Below, piece after piece: positions 34,781 to 44,370 of a DNA stretch of 64,000 bases. The first letter of the stretch is position 1; every line of letters begins with the position of its first letter. The notes under the pieces were generated by a model, which was not told where the DNA came from, did no database searches, and worked only from the letters and a program-made list of their open reading frames with translations. This DNA comes from Euryodendron excelsum (taxonomy: Eukaryota > Streptophyta > Magnoliopsida > Ericales > Pentaphylacaceae), in NCBI GenBank assembly GCA_033060915.1, contig CM065387.1, forward strand, positions 31,766,001 to 31,830,000, written 5' to 3'. The position numbers were made by a program, and so were the translations under genes.

Positions 34781-34785
34781 CTTAT

Positions 34786-34985
34786 GACCTACTATAAATA
34801 AGTCAAACTTCTTGTACCATTGTTTTGGCGCTTGCTTTATGCCATAAAGACTCTTTTTCAACTTGCAGACTAAGTGTTTTTTCCAGGAGCTTCAAACCCT
34901 TCTGGCTACTCCATGTAAATCTCTTCTTTTAGATCTCCGTACAGAAAAGCTATTTTAACATCAATTTACTCGAGCTCCAAGTCCA
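34786..34985 (-). pseudogene. RT middle segment of the minus-strand copia element
   Basis: This 200-bp segment between the two solo LTRs reads, on the minus strand, IDVKIAFLYGDLKEEIYM (conserved DVKTAFL motif; the catalytic Asp is kept), PEGFEAPGK, and LKKSLYGIKQAPKQWYKKFD. A stop replaces the residue before IDVK and two more stops follow. Confidence 0.92.
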
Positions 34986-36750
34986 TGTTGGCCCAAGAAG
35001 GCAACCCAAGAGGGAGGGTGAATTGGGTTTTATAGAATTTATATCAAGTAATGCAACTAAAATAGTTTATGTATTTCAACAATAATTAATTAAAGTATAT
35101 ATATCGAGCAAGTTAAGTAAATATCAAAGTATATATTTATGCAAGCATGTATAGTGAGCAAATAAGCAAAACAGAGCAAGGAAAGAAGAGCACCAGATTT
35201 ACAGAGGTTCGACCAACCTTGCCTACTTCCTCTCTTCTTTGATCCTTTCGAAGGTATTCCACTATGTAACACTCCTTACACAGCTGCTAGTTTTGCCACA
35301 AGTGCCCAGCTCAGTATTACAAAAGCTTCTTCTCAAGCTTTCAAAACCCAAGAGATTTTGTCCAAGTTTCTCTCAAACTTACAAGTGATTTTGTCCAAGC
35401 TTCACTCAAACTGACAAGTGTTTTTACCCAAGAACGCTCAAACTTACAGGTTTACAAACCCACCCAAGTGAAAAATGAATAAAGGTTATATAATAGGTAA
35501 CTCTCCTAATGAGTATATGAACAAGTATAGCTTAATGAATAACCTTAAACACTCAACAAAAATATGTGACAGTTAAGGCACAAGAGATTTTCAGCTTCAA
35601 GCTCTTGATTCCAATGGTATAATCACTCTATTCATCATTCTAGAAGTTATAGGTATCTTGTATTTAAAGTTATGGATCGATTCTAGCCGTTGGAGAAGTA
35701 TGAGAGAAGTTTTAGTTGCAAATTGCCCCATAACACCTGTCAAAAATATAGCCGTTACTGTAGGGGGTCGACTCTTTTTACAATGAGTCGACTCTTTTTG
35801 CAGTCTGCTTCAGCATTTTGCCTTCAGGGGTCGACTCATGACTTAAAAAAGTTGACTCTTTTGGCCAAAATCTGCAGACTCAACTCTCTGTCTCAATAAG
35901 TCGACTCTTTTGTAGTGAGGGGTCAACTCTTTTAAGAAGTCTTCAAAATTTTTAGGCTCTGTTGAAATGAGTCGACTCCTGAATTATGGGGGGTCGACTC
36001 TTTTAAGTCTCCAGCAGATTTTCAAGGCTCTGTTTGAATGAGTTGACTCTTGAAACTTGAGGAGTCAACTCTTTTTACTAGAAAACTTATTTTTGTAACT
36101 TTTTTTCATTCTTCTCCAAAGTCTCCAATCTTTTCAATGATCATCCAAATAAGTTTTTTAAAGCTTACAAATACTTCTTCAAGGCTTGATGACTCCAAGA
36201 ACATCTTTAATCCATTCTAGATGGATTAACTCCATTTTAATTACTTGTAAAGCTCTTCAATCACCATTACTTCATCCATTGATCCAAGTCTTCTTCAATA
36301 TCTTCAAGAGAGCTTCCAAGACTTAAAATCTTCATTTCTTCAACTGATTTTCTATCCTTCTTTGAACATCTTCATTTCTTCAAGACATCTTTAAATCTTC
36401 TAAGAAAGCTTCCATGTCTTTGAGTTGGTCTCTTCTTCTTTGACATCCATCATCTTTGAAATTACTTCATTCTCTATAAGATCACCACTGTTGAATATGT
36501 CATGTCTTCATGCTTATCAATTTTCAATCCAAAATTTTTATCATTTTGAAATTCCTTCATTCTCTTATAACATCAGCTTTCTCATCTCATCATGCTTTTC
36601 ATTCTTCATTCGAATCTTTTCATCGCAAATCCTTCATTATGATAAGCTTCAAGTCAAGATCTAATTAATAATTAATCTGCATACTAAGTAGAATTATTAG
36701 ATTATTAAACCATGTTTTGTTATCGTCAAAATCAAGACATTGAGTCAACA
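34986..36750 (-). mobile_element. Solo 1,765-bp LTR (copy 2), same family as 15435-17199
   Basis: Same length, orientation and termini as copy 1 (plus strand TGTTGGCCC...GTCAACA). No PBS or internal sequence follows; copia RT continues on both sides. The flanks 'gtcca' (34981-34985) and 'atcca' (36751-36755) form a 5-bp target duplication with one G/A difference. It carries the same phased palindrome array, partly decayed. Confidence 0.9.
35765..36071 (-). promoter_or_regulatory. Phased palindrome array in LTR copy 2, partly decayed
   Basis: Ten sites start at 35765, 35785, 35828, 35849, 35898, 35920, 35969, 35991, 36040 and 36062. Spacings are 20, 43, 21, 49, 22, 49, 22, 49 and 22. Six keep GTCGAC; four read GTTGAC or GTCAAC, which are exactly the changes made by deamination of the central methyl-CpG. 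The phase is kept even where the motif has decayed. Confidence 0.7.
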
Positions 36751-36755
36751 ATCCA

Positions 36756-37400
36756 GACTGGCTACCAATCCGAGTATAACTCGAATTGAGGTTATCTTTA
36801 CCACCAGTGAGAATATCTCGTCAAAGTCAACTCATTTCTTTTGTTGGAAACCTTTGACGACTAATCGAGCTTTGTGTCTCATTAGCTTTCCGCCCCTATC
36901 TTTCTTTAGTTTGAACACCCACTTGTTCTTAATAATTTTTGCCTTTTAGGAAGCCTTACTAGATCATAGGTCTAATTCTTTTGCAATGAACTCATCTCTT
37001 CTTGCATGGCTTGCATCCACTTGCCTTTATCTGTATAAGTCTGTGCTTCCTGAAAACTCTCTGGCCCCCTCTCGCCTGTCAGCAAGATGTAGTCTGATTC
37101 TGGATATCTCCTTAATGGAATCAGTGGTCAGCCTCTCTCTGATCTCCTTGGCTGAGGCTCTTCAATCTGGGGAGGTACCTTACCAACTAGCTGTGGGAGT
37201 TCTTCTACTTCTGGTGGAGGGGGTTACTGCTCCCCCTACTCAACACCCTCGTCCTTTTCATCTTCTTCATCCTGCACTTCATTAGTATCTGTGGCAAACT
37301 GTACTGAAGTAGGATCACATATGTCTCATGGAGCACTAGAACTAGACTTCTTAAACTTTACAAAATCCTCATAGAGTTGGTCCTCTTGGAACACCACGTC
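36756..37400 (-). pseudogene. RT 5' part and integrase-RT linker of the minus-strand copia element
   Basis: On the minus strand the segment reads KNKWVFKLKKDRGGKLMRHK, ARLVVKGFQQKK, VDFDEIFSLV and ends LVASLD just at the LTR junction, which is the start of the copia RT domain. The region 37030-37330 encodes a Pro/Glu-rich linker with stops, as is usual between integrase and RT. Confidence 0.88.
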
Positions 37401-38320
37401 CCTACTTCTGATGACATTATTCATTGCTGGATCCCACAGTCTGTATCCATATTCTTCATCTCCATAACCAATGAAGATGCATGGAATTGACTTCATATCG
37501 AGCTTCTGTTTCTACTCCTTGGATACGTGTGCAAAAGCCTTACACCTAAACACTCTCAGGTGAAAGTAAGAGACATCCTTCTTGCTAGTCCACACCATCT
37601 CCGAAACTTCGAACTTTAATGACACTAATGGTGATCTATTGATTAGGTAGCAAATAGCACGAACAACTTCACCCCAGAATGGCTTTGGCAAATTAGCCAT
37701 ACTGAGCATACACCGAATTCTTTCCACAATGGTTTGGTTCATCCTTTCAGTTACTCCATTGTGTTGTGAGGTATGTGGGACCGTATTCTAATGGTGAATA
37801 TCGCGTTCTGAGTAGTATGCCTTGAACTCCTTGGATGTGTATTCACCTCTATTGTCTGTCCGGAGGCACTTCAATTTCTTGTCAGTCTCCCTTTCCAGCA
37901 TGGCGTGGAATATCTTGAAGTATTCGAGTACTTGATCCTTGGTCTTCAGAAAATACACCCACATCTTCCGTGAAGCATCATCTATGAAGATAACAAAATA
38001 CTTGTTACCGCCTAACAACTCTTCTTTTATGGGACCACACACGTCAGAGTGTACTAGGCTCAATAACTCTGATCTTCTCCATGTGGAGGAACTGAATGAG
38101 ACTTGATGTTGCTTGTCAAACAAGCAATACTCACAGGGGTTCAGTGCAATCTTCTTGTTTGCTGGAATGAGAGCCTTCTTCACCAGCGTGAACAACCCTT
38201 TCTCTCCCATGTGGCTGAGTCTCTTGTGCCACAAATTTGGTGATGCCTCATCTTTAACTGTTTTGAGGCTATCTGAGCAAACCTTCACATGGGTTTTGTA
38301 TAGCATGCCACAGATGTGTC
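37400..38320 (-). pseudogene. Integrase remnant of the minus-strand copia element
   Basis: A 172-codon open stretch (37788-38306) has LWHKRLSHMGEKGL and CEYCLFDKQHQVSF (HHCC zinc finger), then SLVHSDVCGPI (first catalytic Asp), VIFIDDASRKMWVYFLKTKD and LRTDNRGEY (second catalytic Asp). After a stop the frame 37512-37742 holds the NQTIVERIRCML block, where the Glu of the usual 'NGVAERMNRT' motif is still seen as VERI. One stop separates the two parts. It is the best preserved domain of this element. Confidence 0.92.
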
Positions 38321-38384
38321 CTCAAGCAATAACCATGACACCTTTTGTTAGCTTCCAGGTGCCATTGCTGACATAGTTGTCATA

Positions 38385-38670
38385 GCCCTGTTAATCGAGG
38401 GCTATCCTAGAAATAAGATTGAGCTGTAAGTCGAGCACGTGTTGGACGTCTTTCAACACCATCATGCAGCCATTGTTCATTTGGATTCGAACATCGCCAA
38501 TTCTCATAATCTTTGATGAACTAGTGTTCCCCATTCTCATAGTACAAAAGTCTTTACCTTTGTGTGTCGTAAAGAACTCGATGTGGGAAGTGGCATGGTA
38601 GGAGAGTTTGTGTTTACTATCCACTCAGAATCTTGGCTGGCAACGTGGAGGCATGTCTTTTCTTTCACGG
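38385..38670 (-). pseudogene. Aspartic protease remnant of the minus-strand copia element
   Basis: The frame 38391-38624 reads SYHATSHIEFFTTHKG, then IGDVRIQMNNG and VQHVLDLQLNLISRIALD, a typical copia protease. The catalytic DSG just upstream is destroyed by a frame change: a WIVNT segment stands where WIVDSGAS is expected. Confidence 0.85.
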
Positions 38671-38699
38671 AGAGTATTGCGACATTTCCCTTAATTGTG

Positions 38700-39536
38700 A
38701 CTAGGGTGTCGTCATCTTCCTTGTTTTGCCAGTGACTGCCTTGACCTTGCTCCCTTTTTAATTTTCAGCTGTCCTTATTCATATGACCTTCAATGCCACA
38801 ATGATAGCAAATAAACTTGTCATGTCCATCACCAGATCTACCAGGATCCTGTGACCTTCCTCTACTTCTACTTCTACCTTTACCTTGGCTTTGTCCTCCG
38901 CATTAGAATCTTCCTCGATTTTCTGTCACGAGGACATGTGACTGATCTAGGCTAGTCTCTTTTCTTCTGGACTCTTCATTGAAGAATGCGTCTTTGACCA
39001 TTTCCACAGATATCTTCCCATTTAGGACGGAGTTGCTCAGCGTGACTACCAGTGTTTCCCAATTGTCTAGTAGGGAGCTGAGTAATATGGTCGCCTGTTC
39101 TTCAACACTCAGAACCCAATCTGCTAGGGCAAGTTGGTTCACTAGGTTTTGGAATTCACTTGTGAGCTCGGCCATAGAAATACCAGTCTTCAGCTTGAGG
39201 TCTATAACTCGTCTCATTAGGGGAGTTTTATTCCGCAGATTTTTTGACTGGTACATGCTCTCTAATTTCTTCCAAAGAGCATATGCATCCATTTCTTGTG
39301 CTATATTATGGAATACGTTATGATCAATCCATTATCGAATTTGGACAATGGTCTTCTTGTTCATCTTTAGTCAATTATCATTCTTTATCGTCTCTGGTTT
39401 AATGCCCTTATGATCCAGAGACTCTGAAAAATCTTTCAAATTTAAGATATCCTCGATTCTTGGCCTCCATATTGAATAATTAGTAGCCGTCAGTCTGATC
39501 ATAGCTTCCGACGTTAAGTTCTCCATCAACTTACTC
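38700..39536 (-). pseudogene. Gag remnant of the minus-strand copia element
   Basis: The start ATG is at 39534-39536 (MENLTSEAMIRLTATNYSIW; copia Gag often begins with this type of sequence). After two stops the frame 38903-39292 holds AYALWKKLESMYQSKNLRNK and LTSEFQNLVNQLA. The zinc knuckle near 38770-38815 is CYHCGIEGHMNKDS, with the last Cys replaced by Ser and a stop right after it. A basic Arg/Ser/Gly segment precedes the knuckle. Confidence 0.9.
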
Positions 39537-39639
39537 TTCAATTGGCTTGTATAGTACTATAAAAGTATAATTTGCCAAAACATAGTGCACGGTTGGGTCT
39601 GGAACAGTGAAAAACTCAAGAAGGGCTTTTATAGGCCGA

Positions 39640-39840
39640 ACTGAAATGATTGAAAATTTTAGGAGTCCATCTACGATTATTGAAAAGTTTGGGGGGTTTT
39701 CTGTAATCACTGAACATTTTGGGACTATTCTATAATTATGAAAATTTTAGGGGTTTTTATGTAATTACTAGAGACTTAGGAGCTGATCTATAATTATTGA
39801 AGGCTTCAGAGGTTGATCTGTAATTATTAAAAATTGTGTC
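39640..39840 (-). repeat. Degenerate 35-40 bp tandem repeats in the copia leader
   Basis: About five or six units built on '(g/t)taattattgaaaattttaggggt' follow one another between the PBS and gag of the minus-strand element. Confidence 0.6.
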
Positions 39841-39857
39841 GGTAACACTGTAGCGCT

Positions 39858-39913
39858 GACATCAGTGATGACGTCATTGTAGAACTGATGACATCAGCGA
39901 TGGCGTCACTGTG
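39858..39913 (-). promoter_or_regulatory. Duplicated 'gacatcag(t/c)gatg(a/g)cgtca' with a TGACGTCA palindrome
   Basis: Two units start at 39858 and 39890, 32 bp apart. The first holds the 8-bp palindrome TGACGTCA (39869-39876), a consensus plant bZIP/TGA site; the second reads TGGCGTCA. It lies in the untranslated leader of the minus-strand copia element, about 290 bp inside the 5' LTR. Regulatory function is inferred from the motif only. Confidence 0.4.
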
Positions 39914-40151
39914 TCTTCTCCGAAGCCGATTGACTAGTCGGCGAGCATTTCGCTGAAAAACTTCAAACAGTTCGTACGGGCTCGTTTTAACTCTATTTTT
40001 TACGCAGTTTGCGTCATTGGATTCGTATCGGCGACACGAACAGACTGGTATCCTCAAAACACAATTTTGAGCACTTTAATTTATGGACAATTTTGCAAAA
40101 TTACTCTGTTTTTGCAAAAATTGCTCTCTTTTGCTCCAGCCACTCGATCTT

Positions 40152-40164
40152 GGCTTTGATACCA
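40152..40164 (-). other. Primer-binding site of the minus-strand copia element
   Basis: On the minus strand TGGTATCAAAGCC follows two bases after the LTR end CAACA, a variant of the initiator tRNA-Met PBS. Confidence 0.85.
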
Positions 40165-40166
40165 CT

Positions 40167-40570
40167 TGTTGGGCTCAAAATCAAACAAACACCTATATAA
40201 AAAAGAAATTGAAGAATAAAAATTTTACTATTTATGAAGAGAAAAAAAATTATAAAAGATGAGGAGGCTCTTGGCTCCCTCTCTACTCAACTCACTACTC
40301 TTACAAAAAAAACACTCTCAGATCTACACTCTTAGATTTACTTTTCAATTTTCTCTTTTCTTTTACTTGATCTCCTTCACCTCAACTATCCATTTATAGG
40401 GGAGGAAAGGATTTTTTTTGTCCACCATGGTTGGCCGTGATGGTTGGCATTCCTTCATTGACATCAACCATGGTAAGCGGTGGTGAGTAGCCTTCCTTCC
40501 TTTACTTCAATGGTCGGCAACGGTAACTAATCTTCCTTGACTTTCATGGCCTTTCAATATGAACTCAGCA
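40167..40570 (-). repeat. 5' LTR of the minus-strand copia element
   Basis: Plus strand TGTTGGGCTCAAAATC...GAACTCAGCA, 404 bp, related over its whole length to the LTR at 29514-29927. The divergence is visible throughout, so the insertion is old. Confidence 0.9.
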
Positions 40571-40850
40571 TAATGTATATATATTTGTATATGCATCCGC
40601 ATAACAAAGCAATGTTTACCACTGTGTGTACAAAAGTGGTTGCTAATAGTGACGAATCCAAAATTTTAATTAAGAGGACCAAGGTAAAAATAATATGTTC
40701 AAAAGAGGATAAGTTAAAATTTTTAAAATTTTAAAGAAATTATTACACTATGTTTTCTTCAAATATACAAAAATCTATAAACAATTGAAAAAAAATTTAA
40801 AAATTTTGAGAGGCCGTGACCCCATCCGCCCTTCTCTGTCTGCCACCGGC
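40571..40850. other. Non-coding spacer
   Basis: AT-rich spacer between the copia 5' LTR and the duplicated block. No feature recognised. Confidence 0.5.
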
Positions 40851-43310
40851 TGCTAAGGTGCATATGACAAACATCAATGAGTCAGGACAATGAAGCATTG
40901 ATATCATGATTAACATGCCATCCTTTTCAATTTTAAAGTTTGGGATAAATTGGACTGGCTCCTCTGGCTGCTGCAATCCGGGCCCCAAACTTTCGTCATT
41001 CTTCTGTACTTCTCGCTTTTATCTAATTAACTAAGAGCACCTATAGTTTTCTATTTAAGCTTGAAGGAAATAAATTAGCATGTACACGTAAACTCTGATC
41101 ATTTCTTGATGCCAATTGTTAGTAGTTCTAGGAATGCTCCTTCTAGAGACAAAACATGTTTTCATTCGGCTTGTTATTTCCTTTACTATGATGATGAGGT
41201 TGTCTTAACTTTTTACTTTAACCCAAACGTCTCTCTCTCTCTCCCTCTCTCTGGATAAAGTAAAGGGGATGTAATTAAAGTAGATTTGGGAAGAAGCTCG
41301 AAAGTTTCCACGGAATTCTTTTAGGCTTTGGTGAAAAAAGTAAAAAACAAAATATAAAAAATAAATAAAAATACTTTTTATTTTTATTTCTTTTTTTATA
41401 TTTTTCTTTCTCGCCAAAAATTTAAATTTCATGCGAAGCCTTATTATTCATGCTGAGAATTTAAAGATTTGAGTATAAAATTTGTCTTAATTTTGACCCC
41501 CTGTTCTCACTCTTTTAGTTCTTTGATTTATTGCCTGGTCATGGTTGATCTTGTTGCATTGGGGTCGCGCAGATGAGCCATTTCATTTTCTGAACCGGCC
41601 AGCTTTCTTTGACCTTCACATACCCATCCATTTTGCTTCTATAAACAATGCAATTCATTGGCCCAAATTATGTTACTTACAAATTTGTTTCGTGTAATTG
41701 ATGAGGAAAAGTCCATCTTTATGAGAGCTTGTTATAAGCAGAAAATGACGAAGAAAATAAAATCATATTCTTTGAAAAGTCCATCTTCAAGCATGTTCTA
41801 AGCATATATAACCGGATCTTTGCAAACCAACTTCAGTTTTTTAATTCATAACTTGTACAAATCTCTCTCTCTCTCACACACACTCAGAGACGCACACCGA
41901 CACTAAATTATTTAAATATTTCACTATTGTAATGTAATTCTTAGGCAGTGTGATGCGAGGAAATGACTTAAAATTAGACCTAACAAAAATAAGCAAAAAC
42001 ACAGCCGTCCATGTGAAGACATGTGGCAAAGATGGTTCATTAGAGAGACAAAACCAGTGGTTGGAACAAAACATAACGATCATAATACTAGTTTGTTATC
42101 GAGGTTGATCTCCATGACTAAAAATACTTCCATCGACTTAAGGAATGATTATATACCAAAAGGACATGATTAAATTTAGATCCAAATACAACCTTGGTCA
42201 AACTAATTAAACCAGATATTGTCTCATGCAAGTTAAGAGAAGTTTTTATGAGTTCATAAATTCTATTACTTAAGTGTACCAATCTATATGCTTATGGAAA
42301 TTAAGATATTGATCTCCTATTCATAGGGATAATTTCATTTAGGTGAGAAAGGCTTGGAAAGAATTATGGGTTTAATTTGTTCCAAATGTTGTAACAGATG
42401 CATGCATGACAAGAATTTACTTGGCAACAGATAGATCGGTACAGCTTTGAACGCCTGCAATTGGTGTTGCATTTTATTTAACCAAATTATTATTTTTATT
42501 TTATTTTATTTTTTTGCTACAAAGTATTTAGGCATTTGACCGACTACTCACTCAAACTAGTATAGAGCCACTCTCCATACAATTTATGTAAATTTCGTAC
42601 ATTACTTAAATGATGGATAATCACAAAGGGGCGTGAGCATAAATCGAGCTTGGGACGTCATGTTTAGCTTGAGAATTGAGTAAGTGAAACTCATAAATTC
42701 CTTACTCTAAAATTGTTGAGATTATTGTTATTGAAATTAAAGAATCCTAGTTGGAAATAGTTCAAAAAAATTTCATTTATAGTACCGGTTGGAAATAATT
42801 ATCACTCGCTATGTAATTTACTCAGATTTCTTAAATAATGGCTTCATTAGAACAAAAAAATAACTTTGATTGATTTGCAGCGAAGTTAAAAGAGGATACT
42901 TTAAATCTATATTCCGTATTCTTTCCAAAGAAAAAAGCTCAAAGCTCATCAATTACATGGGTCCCTCTGCATTTTTGTCACTTCCTTCTAGCTTTAAATG
43001 AGTTGAGAAATTGCAATGCATATTTATTAATTGAATTATCATACCCCTTCAAAGTCTACTACTAGGTCATCTTCCATGACTAGCAGCCAAGGGTTAGACA
43101 TCTTAGTTGGCCAGACCAACGAATTAAAACAAATTTCATAAACCCAACCATAGCACCAAAAAAAAAAAAAAAAAAAAGGTTGGCAAACAAATATGTATTA
43201 ACATAAGAGAATATCCGTGTCACATACTCACGTGTGCTCAACAGTAACAGTAAGAATGTTAGTGTTATAAAATATATATATTACTAGAGGATCATCCTTT
43301 CATTTTGATA
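40851..43310. repeat. Segmental duplication, copy A
   Basis: Matches 43850-46860 in the same orientation through an ordered set of diverged anchors: 'gggccccaaactt' (40980 / 44006), 'tctaattaactaagagca' (41020 / 44044), 'accggccagctttctttgacc' (41595 / 45165), a 40-bp perfect match (42079-42118 / 45652-45691), 'cgcctgcaa(t/a)tggtgttg' (42451 / 46110), 'agctttaaatgagttgag' (42991 / 46540) and 'agagaatatc(c/a)gtgtc' (43206 / 46741). No coding potential was recognised in either copy; the longest ORFs are under 90 codons. Confidence 0.8.
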
Positions 43311-43849
43311 ACTTTTTATTTGATTAAGCATTAAAAAAAATAATATAAATATTATTTTCTTTTCTTTCCCTTTCTCTCAACAAATTCAAAATTCACATAT
43401 TAGTTGCAAATTCAAAAAAGATTTGAAGGAATGAATGGCTGGCTATCCAAGAAGAAACCGCATTAACCGGCGAAAGCAATGTTTAGAAGTCTTTTAATAT
43501 ACAATAAAAAAACTAAAAAAACTCAACCTTACATCTACTTAATGGAACAACTTTTTCATCTCTCTAGAACGCATACTAAAGAAATCGAAAGAGAAACCTA
43601 CAGCTCCTTATTTCCATTTTCTTACAATCTGAAAAAGATCGTTAAAATTACTCTCTAAAAAAAAAAAATAATTTAGAGTTTTTTTATTTTATTTTATGGA
43701 GGAAGGGAGGTGCAGTTGGAAAGGAAGAAAAAAAAATGTCATATCCCACCACGAAAGCCTTGTGTCTTTGTTCCAAAACTATAGAAAATGAAAAGTAACG
43801 AATGAGTCACAATACTGCGGCATTGACCATGAGTTACTGCATGTCATAT
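43311..43849. other. Non-coding spacer between duplicated blocks
   Basis: AT-rich with poly-A/T tracts. No gene recognised. Confidence 0.5.
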
Positions 43850-44334
43850 TTTCTATTTTAAAACTTGGGGATTATTGGACTAGTGAATAGTGACGTCGTC
43901 AGAAATCATGGCCTAGCTATTCATTTAGATCGATAATGGTCAATTCATGGGAGCCGATTTCACTCACATCAAACAAGGTAGTCTTTCTCTAACAGGCTGG
44001 CATTGGGCCCCAAACTTTTTCTCATTCCTTAACTTGTCACTTTATCTAATTAACTAGGAGCATGCGTTGTTAGCAGCTCAGCTGTCATTTCAGTTGAAAA
44101 ATTATGATCAGAAAATACACGCAAAGTCTATTTCTTGATGCCCATAGTTAATAGTTCGAGGGGGATTCATCTAAGACAAAAACATGTTTTTTTTTTTTTG
44201 GTGTGACGACAAAACATGTTTTCAATTGAAGAATTGCCAACCAATGTGGGTTAACCATGTGGGCATGTAATTTTTTCTCATATAATTTTGCTGCCCCATG
44301 CATGAAGTGGTGGTTTTACTTGCACCCATAAGCG

Positions 44335-44370
<36 letters not shown>

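Larger units (their letters stand above)
29514..40570 (-). mobile_element. Minus-strand Ty1/copia element with two nested solo LTRs
   Basis: Related LTRs of about 404-414 bp bound the element (29514-29927 and 40167-40570). The order on the minus strand is LTR, PBS, leader, gag, protease, integrase, RT, RNase H, PPT, LTR. Removing the foreign solo LTRs at 31021-34780 and 34986-36750 leaves about 5.5 kb, a normal copia length, and rejoins the RT. 'taatg' occurs at both outer borders (29511-29515 and 40571-40575), but on the left it overlaps the LTR start, so the target duplication is not resolved. Confidence 0.9.
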
